The notes below the pieces were generated by a model that saw only the letters and a program-made list of their open reading frames with translations, was not told where the DNA came from and did not search any database. Of a stretch of DNA of 64,000 nt, positions 18,023 through 26,704 are shown one piece after another; positions within the stretch are counted from its first letter, which is position 1; every line of letters starts with the position of its first letter. This DNA is from Bog-950 sp964615305 (lineage in GTDB: Bacteria > Bacteroidota > Bacteroidia > Chitinophagales > LD1). The DNA lies in assembly GCA_964615305.1 (NCBI GenBank), contig CAZTNA010000016.1, positions 1 to 64,000 on the forward strand. Direction: 5' to 3'. Made by a program: the position numbers and the translations under genes.

Positions 18023-19021
18023 TTATCCCAATACCAAACTCTCGCCCGGCTGCAAAGCACGCAGAGTTCCGTTTATCTTTTTCTCTGATTCCAGTTTTTT
18101 AATCCAGCGCAGCGGCTCGCCCAGCGGCTCGTCAGCTAAATCAAACGTGCCGTAGTGCATGGGCACCAATGTTTTTGCTTTCAGGTCATTAAATATCTGC
18201 ACCGCTTCTTCCGGATTTGTATGCACATCTTTCATCATCATAGGCGGGTGATAGGCGCCAATGCCTATCAGGGCAATATCAATATTCGGATACAACTCAG
18301 CAATATGCTTTGGGTAACTACAGTAACCTGAATCACCATTAAAGAAAATGTTTAACCCGTCTGCTTCAATCATAAAGCTGCCATACAGTGTATGGTTTAT
18401 ATCTGTCAAGTAGCGGTTACTCCAATGTTGTACGGGTAAAAAAGTTATCCGCAAATTCTTTTCAGACAAATTGTATTGCTGATACCAACCCGCCTCCTGA
18501 AATTTTAAGTCGCTTACCCAACCCGCCACCAACTTACCCGTGTTTAAAGAAGTAAGTAGCGTGGCATTACTGTTTTGCGAAAAAATTTCGCGCAAAGAAA
18601 ACTTATCGGCATGGTCGCGGTGCGCATGGCTTAGCAACACATAATTTATGTCTGTAAATTCTTCAGGAGCACAAGGCAAAGCCGACAAACGGGGCACAAT
18701 AGGTGTAAGGCTGCCAAACACAGGGTCAATTAAAATACGAGTGTCATTCAGTTGAAGAAAAAAACTGGCATGTCCCAGCCATACCAATTTGTTTTTATCA
18801 CTTTTCAAAAAACCATTACCTCTTATCACCGGCAATTTCCACGTATCGTTTTTTTTCTCTGTCGCTTTTTCGTTGCCGCCTAATTTCCATTGCAGCACTT
18901 TTTTAAACGAACCATTAAATCTTTTATGCGGGTCAACAAACCGTCCATTTACTATGGGGTTGCCTTTCCAGTCAGGTAAAATGGTTTTCAGGTTTGGGTT
19001 GTGCCTATAAGTAATTGACAT
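18023..19021 (-). CDS. MBL-fold metal-dependent hydrolase (UlaG/NAPE-PLD-like)
   Basis: A 332-residue metallo-beta-lactamase-fold enzyme. The metal motif SHAHRDHAD gives HxHxDH at 132-137. Further ligands are likely His in VQHWSNR, Asp in FNGDSGYC and the terminal His of VPMHYGTFDL. The segment WLGHASFFLQ (81-90) before the motif is typical of the NAPE-phospholipase D / UlaG-like branch. Substrates in bacteria are mostly unknown; a phosphodiester or lipid is possible. No signal peptide. It is monocistronic and divergent from the lipoprotein gene at 19141. Confidence 0.85.
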   Translation of the reverse strand: MSITYRHNPNLKTILPDWKGNPIVNGRFVDPHKRFNGSFKKVLQWKLGGNEKATEKKNDTWKLPVIRGNGFLKSDKNKLVWLGHASFFLQLNDTRILIDPVFGSLTPIVPRLSALPCAPEEFTDINYVLLSHAHRDHADKFSLREIFSQNSNATLLTSLNTGKLVAGWVSDLKFQEAGWYQQYNLSEKNLRITFLPVQHWSNRYLTDINHTLYGSFMIEADGLNIFFNGDSGYCSYPKHIAELYPNIDIALIGIGAYHPPMMMKDVHTNPEEAVQIFNDLKAKTLVPMHYGTFDLADEPLGEPLRWIKKLESEKKINGTLRALQPGESLVLG

Positions 19022-19140
19022 ATAAACTCATGATACATCTAATGTCGTATTTCTAAAAAATAAATTTCAGCCACTGAAACATTTTTTACTCACCCTGCGT
19101 TAAAGTTGTTATTCTATAACCAGATAAAAGGAAAACTAAA

Positions 19141-19971
19141 ATGAAATTCTCTATTAAAAATTTCGGCTTGGGCTTTGTTGCTTTAGCCGCTTTATCAACC
19201 AGTTCTTGCAAAAAAGAAACGGTTGCCCCTATGGCTCCGGCACTCTCTAACCAGCAGTATGAAGACTCGCGCAATTATTACTTTACCACGTACGACTACG
19301 TGTTGCAAGCTATTGGAAGTGGTAACCTTTCATTTAAAAACGAAAGCGCTGCGCTTATAAACGGATGTGCTGTAGTAACACTCGATACAGTTGCAAATCC
19401 ACACACGGTGCTAATTGATTTTGGCGATGCCTGCACCGGAAACGATGGTAAGGTTTATGGCGGACAGGTTTACGCCACATTCAACAATACTGACCTTGGC
19501 TTAACCGGCAGCTACGTTGATATTACCACATACGACTTTACTATTGATGGTGACGCTATTAACGGTGGTTTGCGGTTGGTCAACAATGGCCCAGGTCCAA
19601 ACGCACGTATGGAAGGCACACTTGAAGTAACGGCCAACATTACTTACGAAGGCCATGCCGGTGATTTGCACGGCACATTTAACTACGATCTTTGGTGGGA
19701 AGATTTAGATACACCACAGCCCGGAGATGATTCATTCTTATTCTTTGGCACAGGCGCAGGATACACAACAGGTGGAAGAGCATTTACTCAAGAAATAAGC
19801 CGTCCGCTTGTAAGAAGAAGATCTGGCGGTTGCAACTTCTTTGTATTAGGAACTGTTGACCTTGAAGTAGCCGGTGAATCAACCCGCACGCTGGATTATG
19901 GCGAAGGAGATTGTGATGACATTGCTACTATTACACAAGACGGAGTAACTCAAACTATCACACTTCAGTAA
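19141..19971 (+). CDS. putative lipoprotein of unknown function
   Basis: A 276-residue protein with a lipoprotein signal: a hydrophobic stretch followed by S-T-S-S-C23-K-K. The mature part is Asp/Gly/Thr-rich and beta-like. It has a repeated character in which an acidic FGDACTGNDG segment (about residue 98) is mirrored by the C-terminal LDYGEGDCDDIATITQDG. Such cysteine-containing DYGxGxCDxxAT endings are common in Bacteroidota lipoproteins of unknown role. It forms a single transcription unit, closed by the terminator at 19989-20022. I can assign only an envelope location. Confidence 0.75.
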   Translation: MKFSIKNFGLGFVALAALSTSSCKKETVAPMAPALSNQQYEDSRNYYFTTYDYVLQAIGSGNLSFKNESAALINGCAVVTLDTVANPHTVLIDFGDACTGNDGKVYGGQVYATFNNTDLGLTGSYVDITTYDFTIDGDAINGGLRLVNNGPGPNARMEGTLEVTANITYEGHAGDLHGTFNYDLWWEDLDTPQPGDDSFLFFGTGAGYTTGGRAFTQEISRPLVRRRSGGCNFFVLGTVDLEVAGESTRTLDYGEGDCDDIATITQDGVTQTITLQ

Positions 19972-19988
19972 TCTGAAATAGCTCAACA

Positions 19989-20022
19989 GAAAACCTCTTT
20001 CAATTTTTGAAAGGGGTTTTTT
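19989..20022 (+). terminator. rho-independent terminator
   Basis: An inverted repeat AAAACCTCTTTC / GAAAGGGGTTTT with a 7-base AT loop and one wobble pair, running into a T-rich tract just after the lipoprotein gene. Confidence 0.85.
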
Positions 20023-20099
20023 GTTTGTTGCATACTAAAGTTAAAGCGAAGTAGAACCATAGCTTCAAGTTTCTATTTTAGTTCCCGTCATAATCTACA

Positions 20100-21698
20100 A
20101 TGAAAATCACTTTTGTTGCATTAGGAACCGAACAACTGGCTATTAGCCTGCTTTCATCTATAGCTAAACGCGATGGACATCAAGTGGGCTTGGCTTTTAG
20201 TGCATCTATGTTTCACGACAGGTTTAATCTTGAAATACCGGCACTGGGGCGTTTTTTTGACGACCGTCATGAAGTAATAGACGCTATACGCCAACAACAG
20301 CCCGATATTTTAGCGTTCTCGGTTTTAACAGCTACCTATCAGTGGTCGCTCTCTATTGCCCGCGAAGCCAAACAAATGTTTCCCAACATAAAAACTGTAT
20401 TTGGCGGAGTGCACATTTCGGCAGTTCCAGATTTGGTGATTGCACAACCCGAAGTTGATTATGCTATTACGGGAGAAGGTGAAGTGGCATTGCCCCAGAT
20501 TATTGAGCACATTAAAAACGGAGGCCAGCACGCTATTGCCAATACAAGGTTTAAATTGTCAGATGACCGGGTGATAAAAGGTTTGCAGGTTGGCTTTAAT
20601 CAAAACTTAGATGCCCTTCCCCATTTCGATAAACCGTTATGGGAAGACCACATACGTATAGGCGATATGTATTTAACCATGGCTACCCGCGGTTGTCCGT
20701 TTACGTGCTCATTTTGTTTCAATAATTTTTTTCATCGCTTACCCGAAGAACGACCAGGAAAGTATGTGCGCACTCGCAGTGTTGAACATATGCTGGAGGA
20801 GTTGCGACTTGCTAAAAAAAGATACAACCTCAAGTGTGTTGACTTTCAGGATGATGTGTTTACCGTCAACAAACCCTGGATGAAAGAGTTTTTACCACGG
20901 TATAAAAAAGAAATCAATGTACCATTTCAGCTGCTTACCCATCCTCGATATATGGATGCAGAAGTAGCGGGGTGGCTAAAAGAAGCAGGATGCGAATGGG
21001 TGCAGATGGGTGTACAAAGTATGCACGATGATTACAAAAAGCAAATTCAGCGGTACGAAAAGGGAGACCATGTGGTAGAAGCGTTAGAGGTGATGAATAA
21101 GGCAGGCTTAAGCCCTAAGGTTGACCACATGTTCGGCTTACCCGGTGAACCTATGGAAGCGCAAGAAACTGCTCGAAGGGTATATGCCGAACAAAGTCCT
21201 AGAAGAATTCAAACCTTCTGGACATGTTTTTTGCCGGGTACCGACATGTTGAAAGAAGGAATTGCCAACGGCATTGTAAGCAAAGAACAGGAAGCGCGCC
21301 TTAACAACGGTGAAGACTTTTATTTTTTCAGAAATCAGGAAAATGTAAAAGACCAAAAGAGCACCACCACTTATCAGGCGTATGAAAACCTGTTTCGCAT
21401 GTTTCCGATTTTTCCGGCAACAATACGAAGAAGAATGCGACCTGAACACGTATCCTGGATTCCTAATTTTTTAATGCGCCCTATTGCCCTTTTGTTCGAT
21501 GTAGTTATTGGTTTCCGTTATGGTAATCCGGAGTTTGCAGCATATGCAAACCATTACATGTTTCATCTGTATCGTTTCTGCATAAACAAAATTGGCCTGA
21601 AAACACCCATAGCCACTAAACCGAAAACTAACGAGTGGAAGTATAAGCAAAACGAAACAGACAAGAACAATTACGTATATTCTACTGAAGCAGCTTAG
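20100..21698 (+). CDS. B12-binding-domain radical SAM enzyme
   Basis: A 532-residue class B-type radical SAM protein. The N-terminal ~150 residues form a cobalamin-binding-like Rossmann domain (PDILAFSVLTATYQWSL, TVFGGVHISAVPD, YAITGEGEVALP). The radical SAM cluster motif is Cys199-x3-Cys203-x2-Cys206 in MATRGCPFTCSFCFNNF. The SAM-binding GE-like segment and barrel follow (MFGLPGEPMEAQE). The ~100-residue C-terminal part is basic and aromatic with near-membrane character. The family includes BchE and HpnP types, which methylate or oxidise unreactive carbons, often on lipids or pigments. The true substrate is unknown. It opens the 20-62 kb envelope-biosynthesis region; a divergent relative is at 37763. 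Confidence 0.88.
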   Translation: MKITFVALGTEQLAISLLSSIAKRDGHQVGLAFSASMFHDRFNLEIPALGRFFDDRHEVIDAIRQQQPDILAFSVLTATYQWSLSIAREAKQMFPNIKTVFGGVHISAVPDLVIAQPEVDYAITGEGEVALPQIIEHIKNGGQHAIANTRFKLSDDRVIKGLQVGFNQNLDALPHFDKPLWEDHIRIGDMYLTMATRGCPFTCSFCFNNFFHRLPEERPGKYVRTRSVEHMLEELRLAKKRYNLKCVDFQDDVFTVNKPWMKEFLPRYKKEINVPFQLLTHPRYMDAEVAGWLKEAGCEWVQMGVQSMHDDYKKQIQRYEKGDHVVEALEVMNKAGLSPKVDHMFGLPGEPMEAQETARRVYAEQSPRRIQTFWTCFLPGTDMLKEGIANGIVSKEQEARLNNGEDFYFFRNQENVKDQKSTTTYQAYENLFRMFPIFPATIRRRMRPEHVSWIPNFLMRPIALLFDVVIGFRYGNPEFAAYANHYMFHLYRFCINKIGLKTPIATKPKTNEWKYKQNETDKNNYVYSTEAA

Positions 21699-21784
21699 TT
21701 TTTATTTAAAACAGTATTAATGAATCTGCAACACTCACCTTTCGATTTCAGTTTGCTGTTTACACTTTAATACTTTAGCGGAGT

Positions 21785-23377
21785 ATGTATCTGTTAAAAT
21801 TGCCGGAGCGCAGTCACTGGTTTTTGTTTCTTCTAACGGTTACTTTTTTGTGGCTGTTGCTTTTGTTGCCGTATGCATACGCCTGGCTGAATACCCCACC
21901 CAACCATTATTGCACTCTCTTAATTGGTTTCCCGGAAACAGAAGTTTGCGATCAAAATTTTTACATAGCCTGGGGTACAGCCCAGGCGGCTAATGGTCAT
22001 TTGCTTTTTGAAGACAAATTAAACGGGTTTACTGCGCAGAGGCTGGTGTTTAATTCATGGTGGTTGCTTACCGGCAAACTTTGCGGATGGCTGAAACTCG
22101 ACATTTACCTGTTTAATCAAATTCAGCGGTTTGTAGTTATTCCGGTGCTATGTTTAGTGCTGTTTAATTTCACAACACTTTTTTTTGCCGAGAAAAGATA
22201 TCGCTTTTTGGCTCTTTGGCTGATGCTTTTTTCAGGTTACAACTTAAGCCCGTACCCTGAAGGAAACATGTTTGAAAGTATGTTGTGGGAGGTAATACTA
22301 CCGGTGGCGCACGTGTTTTTCATAGTTGCTGTTTATTTCTGCTATCGTGTTTTTTCAGAACATGGTTCAGCGCTGAAAGCCGGAGTTGCCTGTTTTATTA
22401 TGAGTACGGTATATCCTTATACCACAGTTTCGGTTTGTTTTTTAATGCTGTGCGCCTTTTTACTTCTCATTTATTTCAGGAAAATTTCCTGGCAAGTGGC
22501 GACTCAAAAATATTTGACAATTTTTGTTTTTACTATTCCTATGGTGCTGTATAACTACTACATAGTAAGCACCGACACGCGATACATAGATGGAATAGCC
22601 CATTTTACATCGCAACCGGTTTGGAATTTTTTACCTGCATACGGCTTGCTGCTGGTGTTGGCAATAGTTGCTGTGCCTGCAATTTTGAAAACCAAAGACA
22701 TGCAATTTGTGTTTTTGACACTTTGGCTTGCTTGTATTTTGGTGCAAGTTTATTTTCCGGTTAGCGTTATTCCTTTTCAGATACAACTCATATTGGGCAT
22801 ACAAATACCTATGAGTTTGCTCGCGGTTTATTCTTTCAAACGATATGTAGATGACAATACGATGCTGAGGTTGAGTACTGTCTTTAAAAATTTTGTTTTC
22901 GGAGTTTTGTTTTTTTCTGCTTCAGCAACTAACGGCTATATGTATTTTAGAATTTTGAAGAGCATCAGTAAACAGCAAATGCCTACCTATCTAGAGAACG
23001 ACATAATAGAAAGTTTGATGTGGATGAAGCAGCAGGCCAAAGAAGAAGATGTGGTACTCGCAACACCCATTGTCTCTTCTTATATACCGGTTTTAACGAA
23101 TTGCCGAATTTATAGCAGTGATTATTATGCGCCAACCCCTGATTTTTCTGAAAAGGAAAAAATGATTAACTGGGTTTTTAGCCCCGACTCAGTGAAGACC
23201 AATGAGGAACTAAGTCGTTTTTTTGAAGAGAACCACATTAATTACGTTTTTGAGAACAACTATTACAACCGAAAGAACAACGTACTCAACATGAACAGGT
23301 TGGCCGAGTTCTCTTTATTACAAAATGTGTATGAGAATAAACGTGTTCGCATTTACAAAATAAAACACGAGCCATGA
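21785..23377 (+). CDS. GT-C-type membrane glycosyltransferase-like protein
   Basis: A 530-residue protein with about ten membrane segments and a soluble C-terminal ~130 residues. After the first membrane segment (about 12-34), the first loop carries the acidic motif VCDQNFYIAW and later LFEDKLNGF. This placement is typical of GT-C transferases, which use polyprenyl-phosphate sugars at the periplasmic face. The C-terminal part (ENDIIESLMWMKQQAKEED...) resembles the periplasmic domains of this group. No close family name can be given. Its stop overlaps the next start by 4 bp (ATGA), so it is coupled to the serine hydrolase. Role in glycan assembly is inferred. Confidence 0.7.
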   Translation: MYLLKLPERSHWFLFLLTVTFLWLLLLLPYAYAWLNTPPNHYCTLLIGFPETEVCDQNFYIAWGTAQAANGHLLFEDKLNGFTAQRLVFNSWWLLTGKLCGWLKLDIYLFNQIQRFVVIPVLCLVLFNFTTLFFAEKRYRFLALWLMLFSGYNLSPYPEGNMFESMLWEVILPVAHVFFIVAVYFCYRVFSEHGSALKAGVACFIMSTVYPYTTVSVCFLMLCAFLLLIYFRKISWQVATQKYLTIFVFTIPMVLYNYYIVSTDTRYIDGIAHFTSQPVWNFLPAYGLLLVLAIVAVPAILKTKDMQFVFLTLWLACILVQVYFPVSVIPFQIQLILGIQIPMSLLAVYSFKRYVDDNTMLRLSTVFKNFVFGVLFFSASATNGYMYFRILKSISKQQMPTYLENDIIESLMWMKQQAKEEDVVLATPIVSSYIPVLTNCRIYSSDYYAPTPDFSEKEKMINWVFSPDSVKTNEELSRFFEENHINYVFENNYYNRKNNVLNMNRLAEFSLLQNVYENKRVRIYKIKHEP

Positions 23378-24756
23378 AGAAGGTATTGTTTTTTCTTAGC
23401 AGTTGGCTTATACTTCTTTCAGGTGCTCACAGCCAAAGTGTTTCTTCTATAACTGCCTGCGACAGCATCTTTGTACTTTCTAAACGCTATACCGATAATG
23501 TTCAGGCCGTAACAAAAGTTGAAGCAGGTGAAATAGTTTGTCAACAGTTTCAGTATCCGTTTTATGGAAACCATCAGTTTGATTTGCACTCTTGCACCAA
23601 GAGTGTATTGTCTATACTCATAGGTATTGCCATTAAGCAAAAATTTATTCAATCTGAAAACCAACTTGTAACAGATTTTATTTCTGACAAAGAGATTTCT
23701 AATCCAAGCGAGTATTGGCGAACACTAACCATTAAACACCTGCTGACTATGTGTTCTGGTTTTTTGCCGGATGAAAGCTTGTTGAGGTACAAATCAGTGA
23801 ACATAATTTTCAGCAAGATTAAATTTGTAGCTAAGCCGGGCGATACGTTCAACTACAATGATTTTGACCCTCAGCTATTGGTGAAGGTGTTGGAGATGGC
23901 CACAAAAAGCACCATTGATAAATTTGCAGAGAAGTATCTGTTTACCCCATTGAGCATAACCAACTACCAATGGACTGACTTTAAATCAGAAAAAACCGGT
24001 GGCTCAGGACTTAGGCTCACATCAGCCGATATGGCGCGAATAGGATGGCTGATGACAGACTCCGGTAAGTGGAATAAGAACAGGCTAATTCCATTCAACT
24101 ATTGGATAAACAGCATAACAGATTATAAGAACAACAGCTATGGATATTTCTGGTGGTTATATCCTAATGGTGACTTTTCGGCCAACGGGCACGATTGTCA
24201 ATATGTTTTGTGCTCTCCGCAAAACAAAACTGTATTTGTCATGAATTCGTTTTGTTCGGATAGTACTTGCGATTCAATAAAAACGCAGGTAGTTATGCGG
24301 GTGTTAAGCAAAACCGCTAACCGTAGTCAACAAGACGAGTTCCGGCAAAACAAAACATCAGAGCATGCTGAAGTTGTTTTGCCGGAGTGGTTTGCAATTG
24401 AGGCAAACAGAGAACACACAGGAAAGAGTAACACAGGACGAGTTGCATTGCTCTTTAAGATAGATAAGGATTCGAACCTGATTGTAAAGGTAACATCAAA
24501 GAAGATTGGGCTACATGTGCTTGCAAGCTTTAAAACCAAACTGATTTCTACTTCATTGATGCGAGGTAAACTTCAAGAACACAAAATACTTTTGGCTTCT
24601 ACCTACAGCAGTTCAGGCAACACGTTATCGTTTACAGGTGAGGAACTTTATTTACACGATGTTTACAGAGGAGAATTGTCGTTTACAAAAACAAAAGGGA
24701 CGTTTGACTTGTATGTAAACAATACCCTTTTGTTGCAGAGTTCATTTAAGCGGTGA
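23374..24756 (+). CDS. secreted serine hydrolase, class C beta-lactamase family
   Basis: A 460-residue exported protein with signal peptide residues 1-20 (ending GAHS-Q). The serine hydrolase motif Ser73-Cys-Thr-Lys76 (HSCTKSVLS) and the second motif Tyr161-Asn162 (FNYNDFDPQLL) are clear. The third KTG-type motif is replaced by an NGHD segment, as in many non-lactamase members. The C-terminal ~130 residues form a separate beta-rich domain. Such enzymes act as esterases, transacylases or peptidases on envelope substrates. It is coupled to the upstream GT-C-like protein by an ATGA overlap, which suggests action on the product of that enzyme. It converges with the membrane protein gene at 24762. 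Confidence 0.85.
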   Translation: MKKVLFFLSSWLILLSGAHSQSVSSITACDSIFVLSKRYTDNVQAVTKVEAGEIVCQQFQYPFYGNHQFDLHSCTKSVLSILIGIAIKQKFIQSENQLVTDFISDKEISNPSEYWRTLTIKHLLTMCSGFLPDESLLRYKSVNIIFSKIKFVAKPGDTFNYNDFDPQLLVKVLEMATKSTIDKFAEKYLFTPLSITNYQWTDFKSEKTGGSGLRLTSADMARIGWLMTDSGKWNKNRLIPFNYWINSITDYKNNSYGYFWWLYPNGDFSANGHDCQYVLCSPQNKTVFVMNSFCSDSTCDSIKTQVVMRVLSKTANRSQQDEFRQNKTSEHAEVVLPEWFAIEANREHTGKSNTGRVALLFKIDKDSNLIVKVTSKKIGLHVLASFKTKLISTSLMRGKLQEHKILLASTYSSSGNTLSFTGEELYLHDVYRGELSFTKTKGTFDLYVNNTLLLQSSFKR

Positions 24757-24761
24757 ATGTT

Positions 24762-26669
24762 TTATTGTAGCTGATAAGATATAGAGTCTTGTTTATCTCT
24801 AAAGTTTGTATTGTTATATTCTTCACAAACTTTCAAACTACAACTTATTGCATCTCTGATTTTTAGCTGCCGTTCTAACAGGTGTTTGTTTTTTATGAAA
24901 CCTGTTTTTTTAATCAACATAAAAGCCAGATAGAGTGAGGTGTGCTCGTATCTGAAGTCGCGCAAAACTTGATTAGGTTCCGGTAGGGGAAAATAGTTTA
25001 AAGCTACAGCTCCTGCGGTTTCCAACAAAATTGAATCGAGTAGCCCGGGCTGTTTAATAACAGTGTAAACAAGAAAAACAAAACTACCGGTGTCTGTTTC
25101 GGTTACCTTAAGTGTAGTGTTTCCATTACGGCACACAAAGCCCGCAATTGGTTTCTGCTTACCTACCGTATAAAATAATGTAGCCAATTCAGATTCATAG
25201 CCACCATTTTCAGAAAAAACAAATCCACTTAACGCAAGCGAAGAATCTATATATAAGGTGTTGAGAGTAATGTTTTGTTTGTTTTCTGAGGTGTTAGCCA
25301 TGTGCTTTGTTTCGGCCATAGCGCTGAAAGAAACTAAGGAATCCAGCAATACTTTTTTGTCGTCAGCTTGCGTAATGTTTGTAAGCATTGTGCTGACGTT
25401 TGTCCATTTCTGTGCACCACTTATGTACCAGGTGCTAATTTTTCCGGCAACTGATGCGGAAGTTCCAAGTAATTGTTTCGAACACCACCGCACCTTGTGC
25501 ATTTCGTGATGTTGTAACGTTAACGGTAGAGATGTGGCTGCCACAATTTGCAGCAGGTTTACCAATACAATACTGATTGTACTGCAACCAAGAATTGCGC
25601 CTAAAATACTGGCAGAAACGTTGCCTGCCGAAAAAAGATAGGTGGTAGCTCTGAAGCAAAGATATGCCGCAATGAACATTAGCATAAGCAGTTCAGGCAC
25701 AAAGTAACCATCCGATTTTCCTTGAGAGAAAAGAAGAATGGTAAACAGTAATGGTAAAGAACTCAGAAGCATTCTTCGGATACTCAAATTGTAAATTGAA
25801 AACAAACACACTATCACCGGTAGAACTCCATAAAATGAATAGCAAGCATGAACAAACAAGGCGGGCAGGCAAAACCATAAGCGCTCTGTTAAAACGGAAA
25901 AAGCAGGATAATAAGCGAGGTGTCTTTTCCATGCTGTTAGCATGTTGCCTCCACCCTGATTTAAATGAACCTGGTTTAAAATTTCACTTATATTAGGCAG
26001 CACGTATAAGCCGAAAAAAGGAATGAGGACTACAAAAATTCCGGCAAATACCATCCACCAAATTTTCGCCTTTGCAGCATTAAAATTGCGGAAGGGCAAA
26101 TAGAACAGAACACCGAATAACCCGAATAATCCGTAATAGTGCCAAATGCCTGACAGCGCCCATAAAGCACTTCCAAGAAAATACAAAAGGAAACTATTTC
26201 GCTTTAATGCGGCAGTTTCTAAAAGCAAAATTGAACTAAACCAAAGCACTGCTAAGGTAACATCAGGCCGAATGGAGGTAACAGGAAAAAAGTGAATTAA
26301 CTGTAATGAAACAACAACAGCAAATTTAACGGGCCATGTAAACGGTGAACAGAAATTAATCAGTAACAGTATGCCGGCAGAAATAACAAATGGCAGTGAG
26401 TAGGCAATTTGAGAGTTAATACCCAAAGACATAAAAAAGGATACTAGGAAGTATTGGCATGGCGGATGAACGGTAATAACGTGATTGCCCTCGTAAATCA
26501 CGTAATTTAGTTGACTTGTTTGAAGCCACTGAAAAACAGGATTGAATAGCGTAAGATCATCACTGCTTAATGTAGCAGGCAAATACCAGCAAAGCAAAAT
26601 GAAATAGTACAGGGTAAGCCCGGATAACACGAACAACAGAAAAGATAAGTGTGATTTATATTTTGTCAT
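24762..26669 (-). CDS. GT-C-type membrane protein
   Basis: A 635-residue protein with about eleven membrane segments followed by a ~230-residue soluble C-terminal domain. The first loop starts with TLSSDDLTLF, giving an acidic pair at 37-38. Further on it has NHVITVHPPCQYFLVSFF, a common GT-C pattern (acidic pair, then HPP-Q near the second membrane segment). A lipid-linked sugar donor is therefore likely, but the sugar is unknown. It follows the gene at 26705 by 35 bp on the same strand and may share its transcript. No family name beyond GT-C can be supported. Confidence 0.65.
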   Translation of the reverse strand: MTKYKSHLSFLLFVLSGLTLYYFILLCWYLPATLSSDDLTLFNPVFQWLQTSQLNYVIYEGNHVITVHPPCQYFLVSFFMSLGINSQIAYSLPFVISAGILLLINFCSPFTWPVKFAVVVSLQLIHFFPVTSIRPDVTLAVLWFSSILLLETAALKRNSFLLYFLGSALWALSGIWHYYGLFGLFGVLFYLPFRNFNAAKAKIWWMVFAGIFVVLIPFFGLYVLPNISEILNQVHLNQGGGNMLTAWKRHLAYYPAFSVLTERLWFCLPALFVHACYSFYGVLPVIVCLFSIYNLSIRRMLLSSLPLLFTILLFSQGKSDGYFVPELLMLMFIAAYLCFRATTYLFSAGNVSASILGAILGCSTISIVLVNLLQIVAATSLPLTLQHHEMHKVRWCSKQLLGTSASVAGKISTWYISGAQKWTNVSTMLTNITQADDKKVLLDSLVSFSAMAETKHMANTSENKQNITLNTLYIDSSLALSGFVFSENGGYESELATLFYTVGKQKPIAGFVCRNGNTTLKVTETDTGSFVFLVYTVIKQPGLLDSILLETAGAVALNYFPLPEPNQVLRDFRYEHTSLYLAFMLIKKTGFIKNKHLLERQLKIRDAISCSLKVCEEYNNTNFRDKQDSISYQLQ

Positions 26670-26704
26670 GCAGGTTACACGTGTTTCAAACCGTATAGGC
26701 TTTA

